The position numbers were made by a program, and so were the translations under genes. The notes beneath the pieces are model-generated. The model worked only from the letters and a program-made list of their open reading frames with translations. It ran no database searches and was not told the DNA's origin. Shown one piece after another: positions 21,833-36,203 of a stretch of DNA of 64,000 nt (positions are counted from its first letter, which is position 1; every line of letters starts with the position of its first letter). Origin of the DNA: Terebella lapidaria (lineage: Eukaryota; Annelida; Polychaeta; Terebellida; Terebellidae); contig CASCJZ010000009.1 in NCBI GenBank assembly GCA_949152475.1, positions 434,001 through 498,000 of the forward strand, given 5' to 3'.

Positions 21833-23263
21833 TTGCCAAGTCCTAGCTCTCTGAGCGATTGCTTCATTTGTTTGTTTGTTTGTTTGTTTGTTTGTATGTT
21901 TGTCTGTCCGTCTGTTATGACGATAGCGGGTGCAATTCTTGTCGCATTTTCATGAAATTTTCACACAATATGCGTAAGCAGCTTCCGCATAAGCCTTTCG
22001 TTTCTGAAGGTCAGAGGTCAAAAATTGACGCCAAGGTCATTGAAAAACCAAAAAAATAAAAATCGTAATAACTCCAAGTATATTTTATCTGGACTTTCGA
22101 GATTTCTTGTATCGATTACTATGGCCAATTCTGCATCTTTTGATGTATGGCCGACAGCTGTTGAGTCAAAATTGACGATTTTGGCTCCAGGTTAAAAAGA
22201 CGGGGGTCTGGAGTTTCTGGATCAAAAGTTTCATGCATTGATGTGCAGTCAATTCTTGTCGGATTCTTATGAAATTTTCACAGCACATGTACACAAGATG
22301 TCGGCATATTCCTGTTGTTTCTCAAGGTCAAAGGTCAAGAATTAACGCCAAGGTCATTGAAAAACCAAAAAATTAAAAACCGTCATAACTCCACTTTCAT
22401 TCCACCTGCACTTCCAAAAGTGTTCACGTCTTTTATTATGGTCAATTCTGCATCATTTGGTGTATGACCGACAGCAGTAGAATCAAAATTGACGATTTAA
22501 ACTCCAGGTGAAATACATGGGGGTCAGGAAGTTCGGATCCAAAGTTTAACACATTGCTGTGCAGTCGATTCTTGTGTGATTTTGACGAAATTCACACATA
22601 ATATGTGCACGGAATGTCCGCATAACCCTTTCGATTTGGAACATCATAGCTCTAAAAATGTTGTCACGGCAACAGAAAATCTTTACTGAAAAGCATTACA
22701 TGAAAACGATAATAGCATTGCTATATGAAACACTCCGCTTCACATCGCCAGCCACGTTAGTGCTGAGCGTAGAGCGTAGGACTTTGAATCCACAGACCCG
22801 GGTTCAATACTATCTCAAAACTATTTTTTTTTCTCCATTAAAATATCATGTATTCAATTCCAAACAACGAAACAACACATTCGTAGTGTACAAAATCAGC
22901 AAATAAATGTAGCACGAGTAATCTTTATCGTTATTATGTCATCATACTTAATCATTTCTCACTATGAATTACTTAAAGTCATTTAACAGTGTCTCATTGG
23001 TTCTATTATGATCGTGTAGTTCGTGCATCATAATGCATCTGTGTTAAGTCCATTCTGTCATGATTTGTATTCACCGAGTGTCTCTATTCGTTTTGTTCAC
23101 TTGTTGTCATTGTAATTTTTCATCTGTAACTTACAAGATCATGATCATGCTTTCAATTCTGAAGAATGTAGCAGCACAATTTAATATTATTACAGTATTA
23201 TGATGCAAGGGTTTATAGACCAAAGCTGGTTTATAGACTTCTCTTCAAGTTCATTACTTTATT
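21833..23263 (+). repeat. U19, L unit (1,431 bp)
   Basis: TTTG run without palindrome, three subrepeats, gamma body 22756-22822, orphan tail with several private changes (GTGTAGTTCGTGC near 23014). Confidence 0.9.
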
Positions 23264-24734
23264 TTGCCAAGTCCTAGCTCTTTGAGCGATTGCTTCATTA
23301 CTTGGCAAAATAAATTTTGCCAAGTATGTTGGTCAGTCATCTTGTTTGTTTGTTTGTTTGTTTGTATGTTTGTCTGTCCGTCCGTTCGCACGATAGCGGG
23401 CGCAATTCTGGTCGGATTTTCATGAAATTTTGAAACAACATGTGCAAGGATCTTCCACATAAGCCTTTCGTTTCTGAAAGTCAAAGGTAAAAAATTGACG
23501 TCAAGGTCATTCAAAAACCAAAAAATTAAAAATCGCAATAACTCCGATTATATTTTATCTGGAGTTTCGGGATTTCTTGCATCGATTACTATGGCCAATT
23601 GTGCATCTTTTGATGTATGGCCGACAGCTGTTGCATCAAAATTGACGATTTTGAATCCAGGTTAAAAAGACGGGGGTCAGGAGTTTCTGGATCAAAAGTT
23701 TCATGCATTGCTGTGCAGTCAATTTTTGTCGGATTCTTATGAAATTTTGACAGCATATGCACACAGTATAACGGTACATTCCTGTTGTTTCTCAAGGTCA
23801 AAGGTCAAGAATTAACGCCAAGGTCATTGAAAAACCACAAAATTAAAAATCGTCATAACTCCACTTTCATTCCACCTGCACTTCCAAAAGTGTTCACGTC
23901 TTTTACTATGGCCAATTCTGCATCATTTGATGTATGACCGACAGCGGTTGAGTCAAAATTGACGATTTAAACTCCAGGTGAAATACATGGGGGTCAGGAA
24001 GTTCGGATCCAAAGTTTAACACATTGCTGTGCAGTCGATTCTTGTGTGATTTTGACGAAATTCTCACATAATATGTGCACGGAATGTCCGCATAACCCTT
24101 TTGATTTGGAACATCATAGCTCTCAAACTGTTGTCACGGCAACAGAAAATCGTTACTGAAAAGCATTACATGAAAACGATAATAGCATTGCTATATGAAA
24201 CACTCCGTTTCACATCGCCAGCCACGTTAGTGCTGAGCGTAGAGTGTAGGACTTTGAATCCACAGACCCGGGTTCAATACTATCTCAAAACTATTTTTTT
24301 TTTCTCCATTAAAAGATCATGTATTCAATTCCAAACAACAAAACAACACATTCGTAGTGTACAAAATCAGCAAATAAATGTAGCACGAGTAATCTTTATC
24401 GTTATTATGTCATCATACTTAATTATTTCTCACTATGAATTCCTTAAAGTCATTTAACAGTGTCTCATTGGTTCCATTATGATCGTGTCCTTCATGCATC
24501 ATAATGCATCTGTGTTAAGTCCATTCTGACATGATTTGTATTCACCGAGTGTCTCTATTCGTTTTGTTCACTTGTTGTCATTGTAATTTTTCATCTGTAA
24601 CTTACAAGATCATGATCATGCTTTCAATTCTGAAGAATGTAGCAGCACAATTTAATATTATTACAGTATTATGATGCAAGGGTTTATAGACCAAAGCTGG
24701 ATTATAGACTTCTCTTCAAGTTCATTACTTTATT
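23264..24734 (+). repeat. U20, L unit (1,471 bp)
   Basis: Palindrome 23300-23325, TTTG run, three subrepeats, gamma body 24226-24292, orphan tail. Confidence 0.9.
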
Positions 24735-26487
24735 TTGCCAAGTCCTAGCTCTTTGAGCGATTGCTTCATTACTTGGCAAAATAAATTTTGCCAAGTATGT
24801 TGGTCAGTCATCTTGTTTGTTTGTTTGTTTGTATGTTTGTCTGTCCGTCCGTTCGCACGATAGCGGGCGCAATTCTTGTCGGATTTTCATGAAATTTTGA
24901 CACAACATGTGCAAGGATCTTCCTCATAAGCCTTTCGTTTCTGAAGGTCAAAGGTCAAAAATTGACGTCAAGGTCGTTCAAAAACAAAAAAATTTAAAAT
25001 CGTAATAAGTGCAGTTATATTTTATCTGGAGTTTCGAGATTTCTAGCCTCGAATACTATGGCCAATTCTGCATCTTTTGATGTATGGCCGACAGCTGTTG
25101 CATCAAAATTGACGATTTTGACTCCGGGTTAAAAAGACGGGGGTCAGGAGTTTCTGGATCAAAAGTTTCATGCATTGCTGTGCAGTCAATTTTTGTCGGA
25201 TTCTTATGAAATTTTGACATCATATGCACACAGTATGACGGCACATTCCTGTTGTTTCTCAAGGTCAAAGGTCAAGAATTAACGCCAAGGTCATTGAAAA
25301 ACCACAAAATTAAAAATCGTCATAACTCCACTTTCATTCCACCTGCACTTCCAAAAGTGTTCACGTCTTTTACTATGGCCAATTCTGCATCATTTGATGT
25401 ATGACCGACAGCGGTTGAATCAAAATTGACGATTTAAACTCCAGGTGAAATACATGGGGGTCAGGAATTTCAGATCCAAAGTTTACCACATTGCTGTGCA
25501 GTCGATTCTTGTGTGATTTTGACGAAATTCTCAGATAATATGTGCACGGAATGTCCGCATAACTCTTTTGATTTGGAACATCATAGCTCTGAAACTGTTG
25601 TCACGGCAACAGAAAATCGTTACTGAAAAGCATTACATGAAAACGATAATAGCATTGCTATATGAAACACTCCGCTTCACATCGCCAGCCACGTTAGTGC
25701 TGAGCGTAGAGTGTAGGACTTTGAATCCACAAACCCGGGTTCAATACTATCTCAAAACTATTTTTTTTTCTCCATAATGAGATCATGTATTCAATTCCAA
25801 ACAAGGAAACAACACATTCGTAGTGTACAAATTCAGCAAATATATATACAGATATAGCAGCAGTAATCTTCGTCAATTCTATGTCATCACACTCAATTAT
25901 TTCTTGGTATATATTTTTCCAAGTCATTTACAGTGTCTCATTGGTTCCATTATGATCATGTGTTTCATGCATCATAGCGCATCTGTGTTATCTCTTGAAT
26001 ATACAAAACTCGGTTGCGTAGTAATACAGTATATCATATATGTATCCAAATGCAGATCTCAAACAACATTTTGGTGGTTTTCTGACTCAGTGATGTACTA
26101 GTGATATAACAAAGCCTAAAACTCTACTCTTAATACAGTCTGTGTCAAACGACAGGCCACTTTATATCCGAACTATTGGGGGTGATCAACCGGCGGAGGA
26201 AACCGGCCCCATTCCCGGTTTTTAGCAGTAATTTGCCATAGAGGAACTGTCACAATACAACACAACTTGACGCTGTCGGCCACTTTGGTGCTGTGCGTAG
26301 AGCTCAGGATTTTGAATCCACAGACCTGGGTTCAAATCTCTCTTGAAATTATTTTATTTTTATTTTCAACTTACACAATCATGATCATGAATTTCGTTCT
26401 AAACAACATAACAACACAATTTAATACCTGTATCAAGCTAGTGTAAAAGCTAGTGTATAGATTTCTTTTCCAGTTCATTACTTTATT
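24735..26487 (+). repeat. U21, XL unit (1,753 bp)
   Basis: Palindrome 24771-24796, three subrepeats, gamma body 25693-25759, D segment, beta body 26284-26350. D segment has an extra ATATACAG step near 25845 relative to U10. Confidence 0.9.
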
Positions 26488-27958
26488 TTGCCAAGTCCTA
26501 GCTCTCTGAGCGATTGCTTCATTACTTGGCAAAATAAATTTTGCCAAGTATGTTGGTCAGTCATCTTGTTTGTTTGTTTGTTTGTTTGTATGTTTGTCTG
26601 TCCGTCAGTTTGCACGATAACGGGCGCAATTCTTGTCGGATTTTCATGAAATTTTGACACAACATGTGCAAGGATCTTCCACATAAGCCTTTCGTTTCTG
26701 AAGGTCAAAGGTCAAAAATTGACGTCAAGGTCGTTCAAAAACCAAAAAATAAAAAATCGTAATAACTCCAGTTATATTTTATCTGGAGTTTCGAGATTTC
26801 TAGCATCGATTATTATGGCCATTTCGGCATCTTTTGATGTATGGCCGACAGCTGTTGAGTGAAAATTGACGATTTTGACTCCAGGTTAAAAAGACGGGGG
26901 TCAGGAGTTTCTGGATCAAAAGTTTCATGCATTGCTGTGCAGTCAATTCTTGTCGGATTCTTATGAAATTTTCACAGCATATGCACACCAGATGTCGGCA
27001 TATTCCTGTTGTTTCTCAAGGTCAAAAGTCAAGAATGAACGCCAAGGTCATTGAAAAACAAAAAAAATAAAAATGGCCATAACTCCACTTTCATTCCACC
27101 TGCACTTCCAAAAGTGTTCACGTCTTTTATTATGGTCAATTCTGCATTATTTGGTGTATGACCGACAGCAGTTGAATCAAAATTGACGATTTAAACTCCA
27201 GGTGAAATACATGGGGGTCAGGAAGTTCGGATCCAAAGTTTAACACATTGCTGTGCAGTCGATTCTTGTGTGATTTTGACGAAATTCTCACATAATATGT
27301 GCACGGAATGTCCGCATAACCCTTTTGATTTGGAACATCATAGCTCTGAAACTGTTGTCACGGCAACAGAAAATCTTTGCTGAAAAGCATTACATGAAAA
27401 CGATAATAGCATTGCTATATGAAACACTCCGCTTCACATCGCCAGCCACGTTAGTGCTGAGCGTAGAGCATAGGACTTTGAATCCACAGACCCGGGTTCA
27501 ATACTATCTCAAAACTATTTTTTTTTCTCCATTAAAAGATCATGTATTCAATTCCAAACAACGAAACAACACATTCGTAGTGTACAAAATCAGCAAATAA
27601 ATGTAGCACGAGTAATCTTTATCGTTATTTTGTCATCATACTTAATTATTTCTCACTATGAATTCCTTAAAGTCATTTAACATGTGTCTCATTGGTTCCA
27701 TTATGATCGTGTCCTTCATGCATCATAATGCATCTGTGTTAAGTCCATTCTGGCATGATTTGTATTCACCGAGTGTCTCTATTCGTTTTGTTCACTTGTT
27801 GTCATTGTAATTTTTCATCTGTAACTTACAAGATCATGATCATGCTTTCAATTCTGAAGAATGTAGCAGCACAATTTAATATTATTACAGTATTATGATG
27901 CAAGGGTTTATAGACCAAAGCTGGATTATAGACTTCTCTTCAAGTTCATTACTTTATT
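26488..27958 (+). repeat. U22, L unit (1,471 bp)
   Basis: Palindrome 26524-26549, three subrepeats, gamma body 27450-27516, orphan tail (AACATGTGTCTC variant near 27680). Confidence 0.9.
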
Positions 27959-29017
27959 TTGCCAAGTCCTAGCTCTTTGAGCGATTGCTTCAGTTGTATG
28001 TTGCTCAGCGATCAAATATGTGTTCTGTCCGTCTGTTCGCACGACAGCGGGCGCAATTCTTGTCGGAATGACATGAAATTTTCAAAGAAGATGCGCATTG
28101 GACTCCTGCACAAGCCTATTGATTTTGAAGGTCATGGCTTAAAAACTGTTGTCTTGGTGACTGAAAAACCGTTACATAACTATAACTATGGAGGCTGGAA
28201 AACCATAAAGTAACTGTTACATGAATTACACTACTTCACATTGTCGGCAACGTTGGTGCAGTGGATAGAGCGTAAGACTTTGAATCCAAAGACCCGTGTT
28301 CAACCCTCCCTCAAAACTCTAATCTCTTTTACCTCTAACTTACTTTTATACAGTCAGCTGCAGTGTTCTTTCTAGTTTATAATGCATCTTTTACATTTGG
28401 AATAAATTAAAAACTCGCCGAGATATCAAAGTAGAAAGAGCAGTCGGGTGAATCTGATTCTCAATCCGTTCACACGCCAATAAGCTGTAGAAACGATTAC
28501 CCCCTTTGGACATGTCCCGTCCTAAATACACACGCTCGGTTGCATAGCAATACAGTATATCATATATGTATCCAGATGCAGATCTCAAACAACATTTCAG
28601 TGGTTTTCCAACTCAGTGATGTACAAGTGATATAACAAAGCCTAAAACTCTTGTCTAAATAGTCTGTGTCAAGCAACAGGCTCCCTTATATTAGGACTGC
28701 TTGGGGTGATGAACCGGCCCCATTCACGGTTTTTAGCAGTAATTTGCCGTGAAGGACCTGTTACAATACAAACACCACTTGATGCTGTCGGCCACGCTGG
28801 TGCTGTGCATAGAGCTCAGGACTTTGAATCCACAGACCTGGGTTCAACTCTCTCTCAAAACTGGTTTTTTTCTCTCTAACTTACAGGATCATGTCTTTTA
28901 TAGCATAACTGCACAATTTAGCAAATAGATAATTTATGAAGAAAAGAACTATTTAATTCTCTCTCAGAACGTTTTTAGCTGGTTTATAGACTTCTCTTCA
29001 AGTTCATTAACTTTATT
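27959..29017 (+). repeat. U23, G unit (1,059 bp)
   Basis: Alpha body 28252-28318, D segment, beta-like body 28796-28862 (GCTGGTGCTGTGC). Shares the CATGGCTTAAAAACTG and TTGGTGACTG variants with U16 and U53. Confidence 0.9.
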
Positions 29018-30068
29018 TTGCCAAGTCCTAGCTCTTTGAGCGATTGCTTCAGTTGTATGTTGCTCAGCGATCAAATATGTGTTCTGTCCGTCTGTTCGCA
29101 CGACAGCGGGCGCAATCCTTGTCGGAATGACATGAAATTTTCAAAGAAGATGCGCATAAGACTCCTGCACAAGCCTACTGATTTTGAAGGTCATAGCTTA
29201 AAAACTGCTGTCTTGGCGACTGAAAAACCGTTACATAACTATAACTATGGAGGCTGGAAAACCGTAAAGTAACTGTTACATGGAATACACTTCTTCACAC
29301 TGTCGGCAACGTTGGTGCAGTGGATAGAGCGTAAGACTTTGAATCCAAAGACCCGTTTTCAACCCTCCCTCAAAACTCTAATCTCTTTTATCTCTAACTT
29401 AGTTTTTATACAGTCAGTTGCAGTGTTATTTCTAGTTTATAATGCACCTTTTACATTTGGAATAGATTGAAAACTCGCCGAGATATCAAAGTAGAAAGAG
29501 CAGTGGGGTGAATCTGATTCTCAATCCGTTCACACGCCAATAAGCTGTAGAAACGATTACCCCCTGTGGACATGTCCCGTCCTAAATACACACGCTCGGT
29601 TGCATAGTAATACAGTATATCATATATGTATCCAAATGCAGATCTCAAACAACATATCGGTGGTTTTCTAACTCAGTGATGTACAAGTGATATGACAAAG
29701 CCTAGAACTCTTGTCTAAATACAGTATGTGTCAAGCGACAGGCTCCCTTATATTAGGACTGCTGGGGGTGACGAACCGGCAAAGGAATCGGCCCCATTCC
29801 CGGTTTTAGCAGTAATTTGCCATAGAGGAACTGTCACAATACAACACAACTTGACGCTGTCGGCCACTTTGGTGCTGTGCGTAGAGCTCAGGACTTTGAA
29901 TCCACAGACCCGGGTTCAAATCTCTCTTGAAATTATTTTATTTTTATTTTCAACTTACACAATCATGATCATGAATTTCGTTCTAAACAACATAACACAA
30001 TTTAATAACTGTATCAAGCTAGTGTAAAAGCTAGTGTATAGACTTCTTTTCCAGTTCATTACTTTATT
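29018..30068 (+). repeat. U24, G unit (1,051 bp)
   Basis: Alpha body 29311-29377 with box B variant CCGTTTTCAACC, D segment, beta body 29868-29934. Confidence 0.9.
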
Positions 30069-31542
30069 TTGCCAAGTCCTAGCTCTCTGAGCGATTGCTT
30101 CATTACTTGGCAAAATAAATTTTGCCAAGTATGTTGGTCAGTCATCTTGTTTGTTTGTTTGTTTGTTTGTTTGTATGTTTGTCTGTCCGTCAGTTTGCAC
30201 GATAGCGGGCGCAATTCTTGTCGGATTTTCATAAAATTTTGACAAAACATGTGCAAGGATCTTCCACATAAGCCTTTCGTTTCTGAAGGTCGAAGGTCAA
30301 AAATTGACGTCAAGGTCGTTCAAAAACCAAAAAATTAAAAATCGTAGTAACTCCAGTTATATTTTATCTGGAGTTTCGAGATTTCTAGCATCGATTACTA
30401 TGGCCAATTCTGCATCTTTTGATGTATGGCCGACAGCTGTTGAGTGAAAATTGACGATTTTGACTCCAGGTTAAATAGACGGGGGTCAGGAGTTTCTGGA
30501 TCAAAAGTTTCATGCATTGCTGTGCAGTCAATTCTTGTCGGATTCTTATGAAATTTTCACAGCACATGCACACCAGATGTCGGCATATTCCTGTCGTTTC
30601 TCAAGGTCAAAGGTCAAGAATTAACGACAAAATCGTTGAAAAACCAAAAAATTAAAAATGGTCATAACTCCACTTTCATTCCACCTGCACTTCCAAAAGT
30701 GTCCACGTCTTTTATCATGGCCAATTCTGCATCTTTTGATGTATGACCGACAGCGGTTGAATCAAAATTGACGATTTAAACTCCAGGTGAAATACATGGG
30801 GGTCAGGAAGTTCGGATCCAAAGTTTAACACATTGCTGTGCAGTCGATTCTTGTGTGATTTTGACGAAATTCTCACATAATATGTGCACGGAATTTCCGC
30901 ATAATCCTTTTGATTTAGAACATCATAGCTCTGAAACTGTTGTCACGGCAACAGAAAATCGTTACTGAAAAGCATTACATGAAAACGATAATAGCATTGC
31001 TATATGAAACACTCCACTTCACATCGCCAGCCACGTTAGTGCTGAGCGTAGAGCGTAGGACTTTGAATCCACAGACCCGGGTTCAATACTATCTCAAAAC
31101 TATTTTTTTTTCTCCATTAAAAGATCATGTATTCAATTCCAAACAACGAAACAACACATTCGTAGTATACAAAATCAGCAAATAAATGTAGCACGAGTAA
31201 TCTTTATCGTTATTATGTCATCATACTTAATTATTTCTCACTATGAATTCCTTAAAGTCATTTAACAGTGTCTCATTGGTTCCATTATGATCGTGTCCTT
31301 CATGCATCATAATGCATCTGTGTTAAGTCCATTCTGGCATGATTTGTATTCACCGAGTGTCTCTATTCGTTTTGTTCACTTGTTGTCATTGTAATTTTTC
31401 ATCTGTAACTTACAAGATCATGATCATGCTTTCAATTCTGAAGAATGTAGCAGCACAATTTAATATTATTACAGTATTATGATGCAAGGGTTCATAGACC
31501 AAAGCTGGTTTATAGACTTCTCTTCAAGTTCATTACTTTATT
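30069..31542 (+). repeat. U25, L unit (1,474 bp)
   Basis: Palindrome 30105-30130, TTTG run, three subrepeats of the U5/U9 variety, gamma body 31035-31101, orphan tail. Confidence 0.9.
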
Positions 31543-32663
31543 TTGCCAAGTCCTAGCTCTTTGAGCGATTGCTTCAGTTGTATGTTGCTCAGCGATCAAA
31601 TATGTGTTCTGTCTGTCTGTTTGCACGATAACGGGCGCAATCCTTGTCGGAATGACGTAAAATTTTCAAAGAAGATGCGCATAAGACTCCTGCATAAGCC
31701 TATTGATTTTCATGGTCATAGCTTAAAAACTGTTGTCTTGGCGATTGAAAAACCGTTACATAGCTATAACTATGGAGGCTGGAAAACTATAAAGTAACTG
31801 TTACATGAAATACACCGTTTCATAATGTTGGCAGCGTTGGTGCTGTGCATAGAGCTTAAGACTTTAAATCAACAGACCCGTGTTCGAGTCTCTCTTGAAA
31901 CTATTTTTTTTCATCACTTACTTACACGATCATGATCATGTATTTAAGTCCAAATAACAAAACAACGCATTCGTAATGAACAATTCAGCAAATAAATGTA
32001 GCAGGAGTGATTTTCATAGTTTTCATGTCATCATAATTTATTATTTCTCGCTAAAAATATCATTTAACAGTGTCTCATTGGTTCCATTATGATCGGTTTT
32101 TTTATGCATCATAGCGCAACTGTGTTAGCTCCATTCTGTCATTAATACATATATCATTATATCGTTCCATCCTGAATATACTCACTCGGTTGCGTAGTAA
32201 TACAGTATATCATATATATATCCAAATGCAGATCTCAAACAACATTTCGGTGGTTTTCTAACTCAGTGATGTGCTAGTGATACAACAAAGCCTAAAACTT
32301 CATTCTTAATACAGTCTGTGTCAAACGCCAGGCTACTTTATATCAGAACTATTGGGGGTGATCAACCGGCGGAGGAAACCGGCCCCCTTCCCGGTTTTTA
32401 GCAGTAATTTGCCATAGAGGAACTGTTACAATACAACACAACTTGAGGCTGTCGGCCACTTTGGTGCAGTGGGTAGAGATCAGGACTCTGAATCCACAGA
32501 CCCGGGTTCAAATCTCTCTTGAAATTATTTTATTTTTATTTTCAACTTACACAATCATGATCATGAATTTCGTTCTAAACAACATAACAACACACTTTAA
32601 TAACTGTATCAAGCTAGTGTAAAAGCTAGTGTATAGACTTCTTTTCCAGTTCATTACTTTATT
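31543..32663 (+). repeat. U26, G unit with epsilon body (1,121 bp)
   Basis: First tRNA-like body 31836-31902 has loop CTTTAAA and box B GTTCGAGTC (31882-31890), the closest to the canonical Pol III box B in the window. A variant D segment (CATTAATACATATATCATTATATCG near 32140) leads to a beta body 32460-32526 with GTGCAGTGGGTAGAG. Confidence 0.9.
31836..31902 (+). repeat. tRNA-like body, epsilon subfamily (representative)
   Basis: GTTGGTGCTGTGCATAGAGC, GACTTTAAATC, GTGTTCGAGTCTCTCTTG, then a T-run. Related copies lie at 43045-43111, 44762-44828 and 48431-48497 and are followed by a distinct tail (TTATCGCTTGCTT or CATCACTTACTT). The intact GTTCGAGTC makes this subfamily the best candidate for live Pol III recruitment. 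Confidence 0.78.
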
Positions 32664-33712
32664 TTGCCAAGTCCTAGCTCTCTGAGCGATTGCTTCAGTT
32701 GTATGTTGCTCAGCGATCAAATATGTGTGCTGTCCGTCTGTTTGCACGATAGCGGCCGCAATCCTTGTCGGAATGACATAAAATTTTCACAGAAGATGTG
32801 CATAGGACTCCTGCATAAGCCTATTGATTTTCAAGGTCATAGCTTAAAAACTGTTGTCTTGGCGACTGAAAAACCGTTACATAACTATAACTATGGAGGT
32901 GAAAATCCATAAAGTAACTGTTACATGAGATACACTACTTCATACTGTCGGCAGCGTTGGTGCTGTGTGTAGAGTGCAAGACTTTGAATCTACAGACCCG
33001 TGTTCAACCCTCCCTCAAAACTCTTTTATCTCTAACTTACTTTTCATGCAGTCAGTTGCAGTGTTATTTCTAGTTTATGGTGCACTTTTCACATTTGGAA
33101 TGAATTGAAAACTCGCCGAGATATCAAAGTAGAAAGAACAGTGGGGTGAGTCTGATTCTCAATCCGTTCACAGGCCAATAAGCTGTAAAAACGATGACCC
33201 CGTGTGGACATTTCTCATCCTAAATATACACACTCGGTTGCGTAGTAGTACAGTATATCATGTATGTATCCAAATGCAAGTCTCAAACAACGTTTCTTTT
33301 GTTTTCTGACTCAGGGGTGTCCAACTGGTACAATAAAGTCTAACACTCGTGTCTAAATACAGTCTGTGTCAAGCGACAGGACCACTTTATATCAGAACTT
33401 TTGGGGGTGACCAACCAGCGCTAGAACCGGCCCCATTCCCGGTTTTTAGCAGTAGCTTGCCGTGAAGGACCTGTTACAATACAAACACCACTCAACGCTG
33501 TCAGCCACGATGGTGCTGTGGATAGAGGTCAGGACTTTCAATCCACAGACCCGGGTTCAAATCTCTCTTGAAATTATTTTATTTTTATTTTCAACTTACA
33601 CAATCATGATCATGAATTTCGTTCTAAACAACATAACAACACAATTTAATAACTGTATCATGCTAGTGTAAAAGCTAGTGTATAGACTTCTTTTCCAGTT
33701 CATTACTTTATT
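32664..33712 (+). repeat. U27, G unit (1,049 bp)
   Basis: Subrepeat ends ATGGAGGTGAAAATCC; tRNA-like body 32956-33022, D segment with many private changes (CGTTTCTTTTGTTTTCTG), beta body 33509-33575 (CGATGGTGCTGTGGATAG). Confidence 0.9.
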
Positions 33713-34771
33713 TTGCCAAGTCCTAGCTCTCTGAGCGATTGCTTCAGTTGTATGTTGCTCAGCGATCAAATATGTGTTCTGTCCGTCTGTTCGCACGATA
33801 GCGGGCGCAATCCTTGTCGGAATGACATGAAATTTTTAAAGAAGATGCGCATAAGACTCCTGCAGAAGCCTTTTGATTTTGAAGGTCACAGCTTAAAAAC
33901 TGTTGTCTTGGCGACTGAAAAACCGTTACATAACTATAACTATGGAGGCTGGAAAACCATAAAGTAACTATAACAGGGAATACACTTCTTCACACTGTCG
34001 GCAACGTTGGTGCAGTGGATAGAGCGTAAGACAGTGAATCCAAAGACCCGTGTTCAACCCTCCCTCAAAACTCTAATCTCTTTTACCTCTAACTTACTTT
34101 TTATACAGTCAGTTGCAGTGTTATTTCTGGTTTATAATGCACCTTTTACATTTGGAATAGATTGAAAACTCGCCGAGATATCAAAGTAGAAAGAGCAGTG
34201 GGGTGAATCTGATTCTCAATCCGTTCACACGCCAATAAGCTGTAGAAATGATTACCCCCTGTGGACATGTCCCGTCCTAAATACACACGCTCGGTTGCAT
34301 AGCAATACAGTATATCATATATGTATCCAGATGCAGATCTCAAACAACATTTCAGTGGTTTTCTAACTCAGTGATGTACAAGTGATATAACAAAGCCTTA
34401 AACTCTAGTCTAAATACAGTCTGTGTCAAGCGACAGGCTCCCTTATATTAGGACTGCTGGGGGTGACGAACCGGCCCCTTTCCCGGTTTTCAGCAGTATA
34501 TACAATAAATACACCACTTCACACTGTCGGCAACTTTGGTGCTGTGCATAGAGCTCCGGACTTTGAATCCACAGACCCGGGTTCAACTCTCTCTCAAAAC
34601 TTGTTTTTTTTCTCTCTAACTTACAGGATCATGTCTTTTATAGCATAACTGCACAATTACAACTTACTTAAAAGCAACTAGATAATTTAAAAAAAAAGAA
34701 CTATTCAAGTCTCTCTCAGAACGTTTTTTTAGCTAGTTTATTGACCTCTCTTCAAGATCATTAACTTTATT
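33713..34771 (+). repeat. U28, G unit (1,059 bp)
   Basis: Alpha body 34006-34072 (GACAGTGAATCC), D segment with CCCTTTCCCGGTTTTCAGC link as in U6/U15, beta body 34535-34601. Confidence 0.9.
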
Positions 34772-36203
34772 TTGCCAAGTCCTAGCTCTCTGAGCGATTG
34801 CTTCATTTGTTTGTTTGTTTGTTTGTTTGTTTGTTTGTTTGTTTGTATGTTTGTCTGTCCGTCTGTTATGACGATAGCGGGCGCAATTCTTGTCGCATTT
34901 TCATGAAATTTTCACACAATATGCGCAAGCAGCTTCCGCATAAGCCTTTCGTTTCAGAAGGTCAAAGGTCAAAAATTCACGCCAAGGTCATTGAAAAACC
35001 AAAAAATTTAAAATCGTAATAACTCCAGTTATATTATATCTGGACTTTCGAGATTTCTTGCATCGATTACTATGGCCAATTCTGCATCTTTTGATGTATG
35101 GCCGACAGCTGTTGCATCAAAATTGACGATTTTGACTCCAGGTGAAAAAGACGGGGGTCAGGAGTTTCTGGATCAAAAGTTTCATGCATTGCTGTGCAGT
35201 CAATTTTTGTCGGGTTCTTATGAAATTTTGACAGCATATGCACACAGTATAACGGCACATTCCTGTTGTTTCTCAAGGTCAAAGGTCAAGAATTAACGCC
35301 AAGGTCATTGAAAAACCACAAAATTAAAAATCGTCATAACTCCACTTTCATTCCACCTGCACTTCCAAAAGTGTTCACGTCTTTTACTATGGCCAATTCT
35401 GCATCATTTGATGTATGACCGACAGCGGTTGAGTCAAAATTGAGGATTTAAACTCCAGGTGAAATAAATGGGGGTCAGGAATTTCGGATCCAAAGTTTAA
35501 CACATTGCTGTGCGGTCGATTCTTGTGTGATTTTGACGAAATTCTCACATAATATGTGCACGGAATGTCCGCATAACCCTTTTGATTTGGAACATCATAG
35601 CTCTCAAACTGTTGTCACGGCAACAGAAAATCGTTACTGAAAAGCATTACATGAAAACGATAATAGCATTGCTATATGAAACACTCTGCTTCACATCGCC
35701 AGCCACGTTAGTGCTGAGCGTAGAGTGTAGGACTTTGAATCCACAAACCCGGGTTCAATACTATCTCAAAACTGTTTTTTTTTCTCCATTAAAAGATCAT
35801 GTATTCAATTCCAAACAACGAAACAACACATTCGTAGTGTACAAAATCAGCAAATAAATGATCTTTATCGTTATTATGTCATCATACTTAATTATTTCTC
35901 ACTATGAATTCCTTAAAGTCATTTAGCAGTGTCTCATTGGTTCCATTATGATCGTGTCCTTCATGCATCATAATGCATCTGTGTTAAGTCCATTCTGGCA
36001 TGATTTGTATTCACCGAGTGTCTCTATTCGTTTTGTTCACTTGTTGTCATTGTAATTTTTCATCTGTAACTTACAAGATCATGATCATGCTTTCAATTCT
36101 GAAGAATGTAGCAGCACAATTTAATATTATTACAGTATTATGATGCACGGGTTTATAGACCAAAGCTGGTTTATAGACTTCTCTTCAAGTTCATAACTTT
36201 ATT
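34772..36203 (+). repeat. U29, L unit, first of three near-identical
   Basis: TTTG run 34806-34846 without palindrome, three subrepeats, gamma body 35707-35773 (ACAAACCCGGG), orphan tail. From about 35050 onward it matches U30 and U31 at a fixed 1,487-bp offset. Confidence 0.92.
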
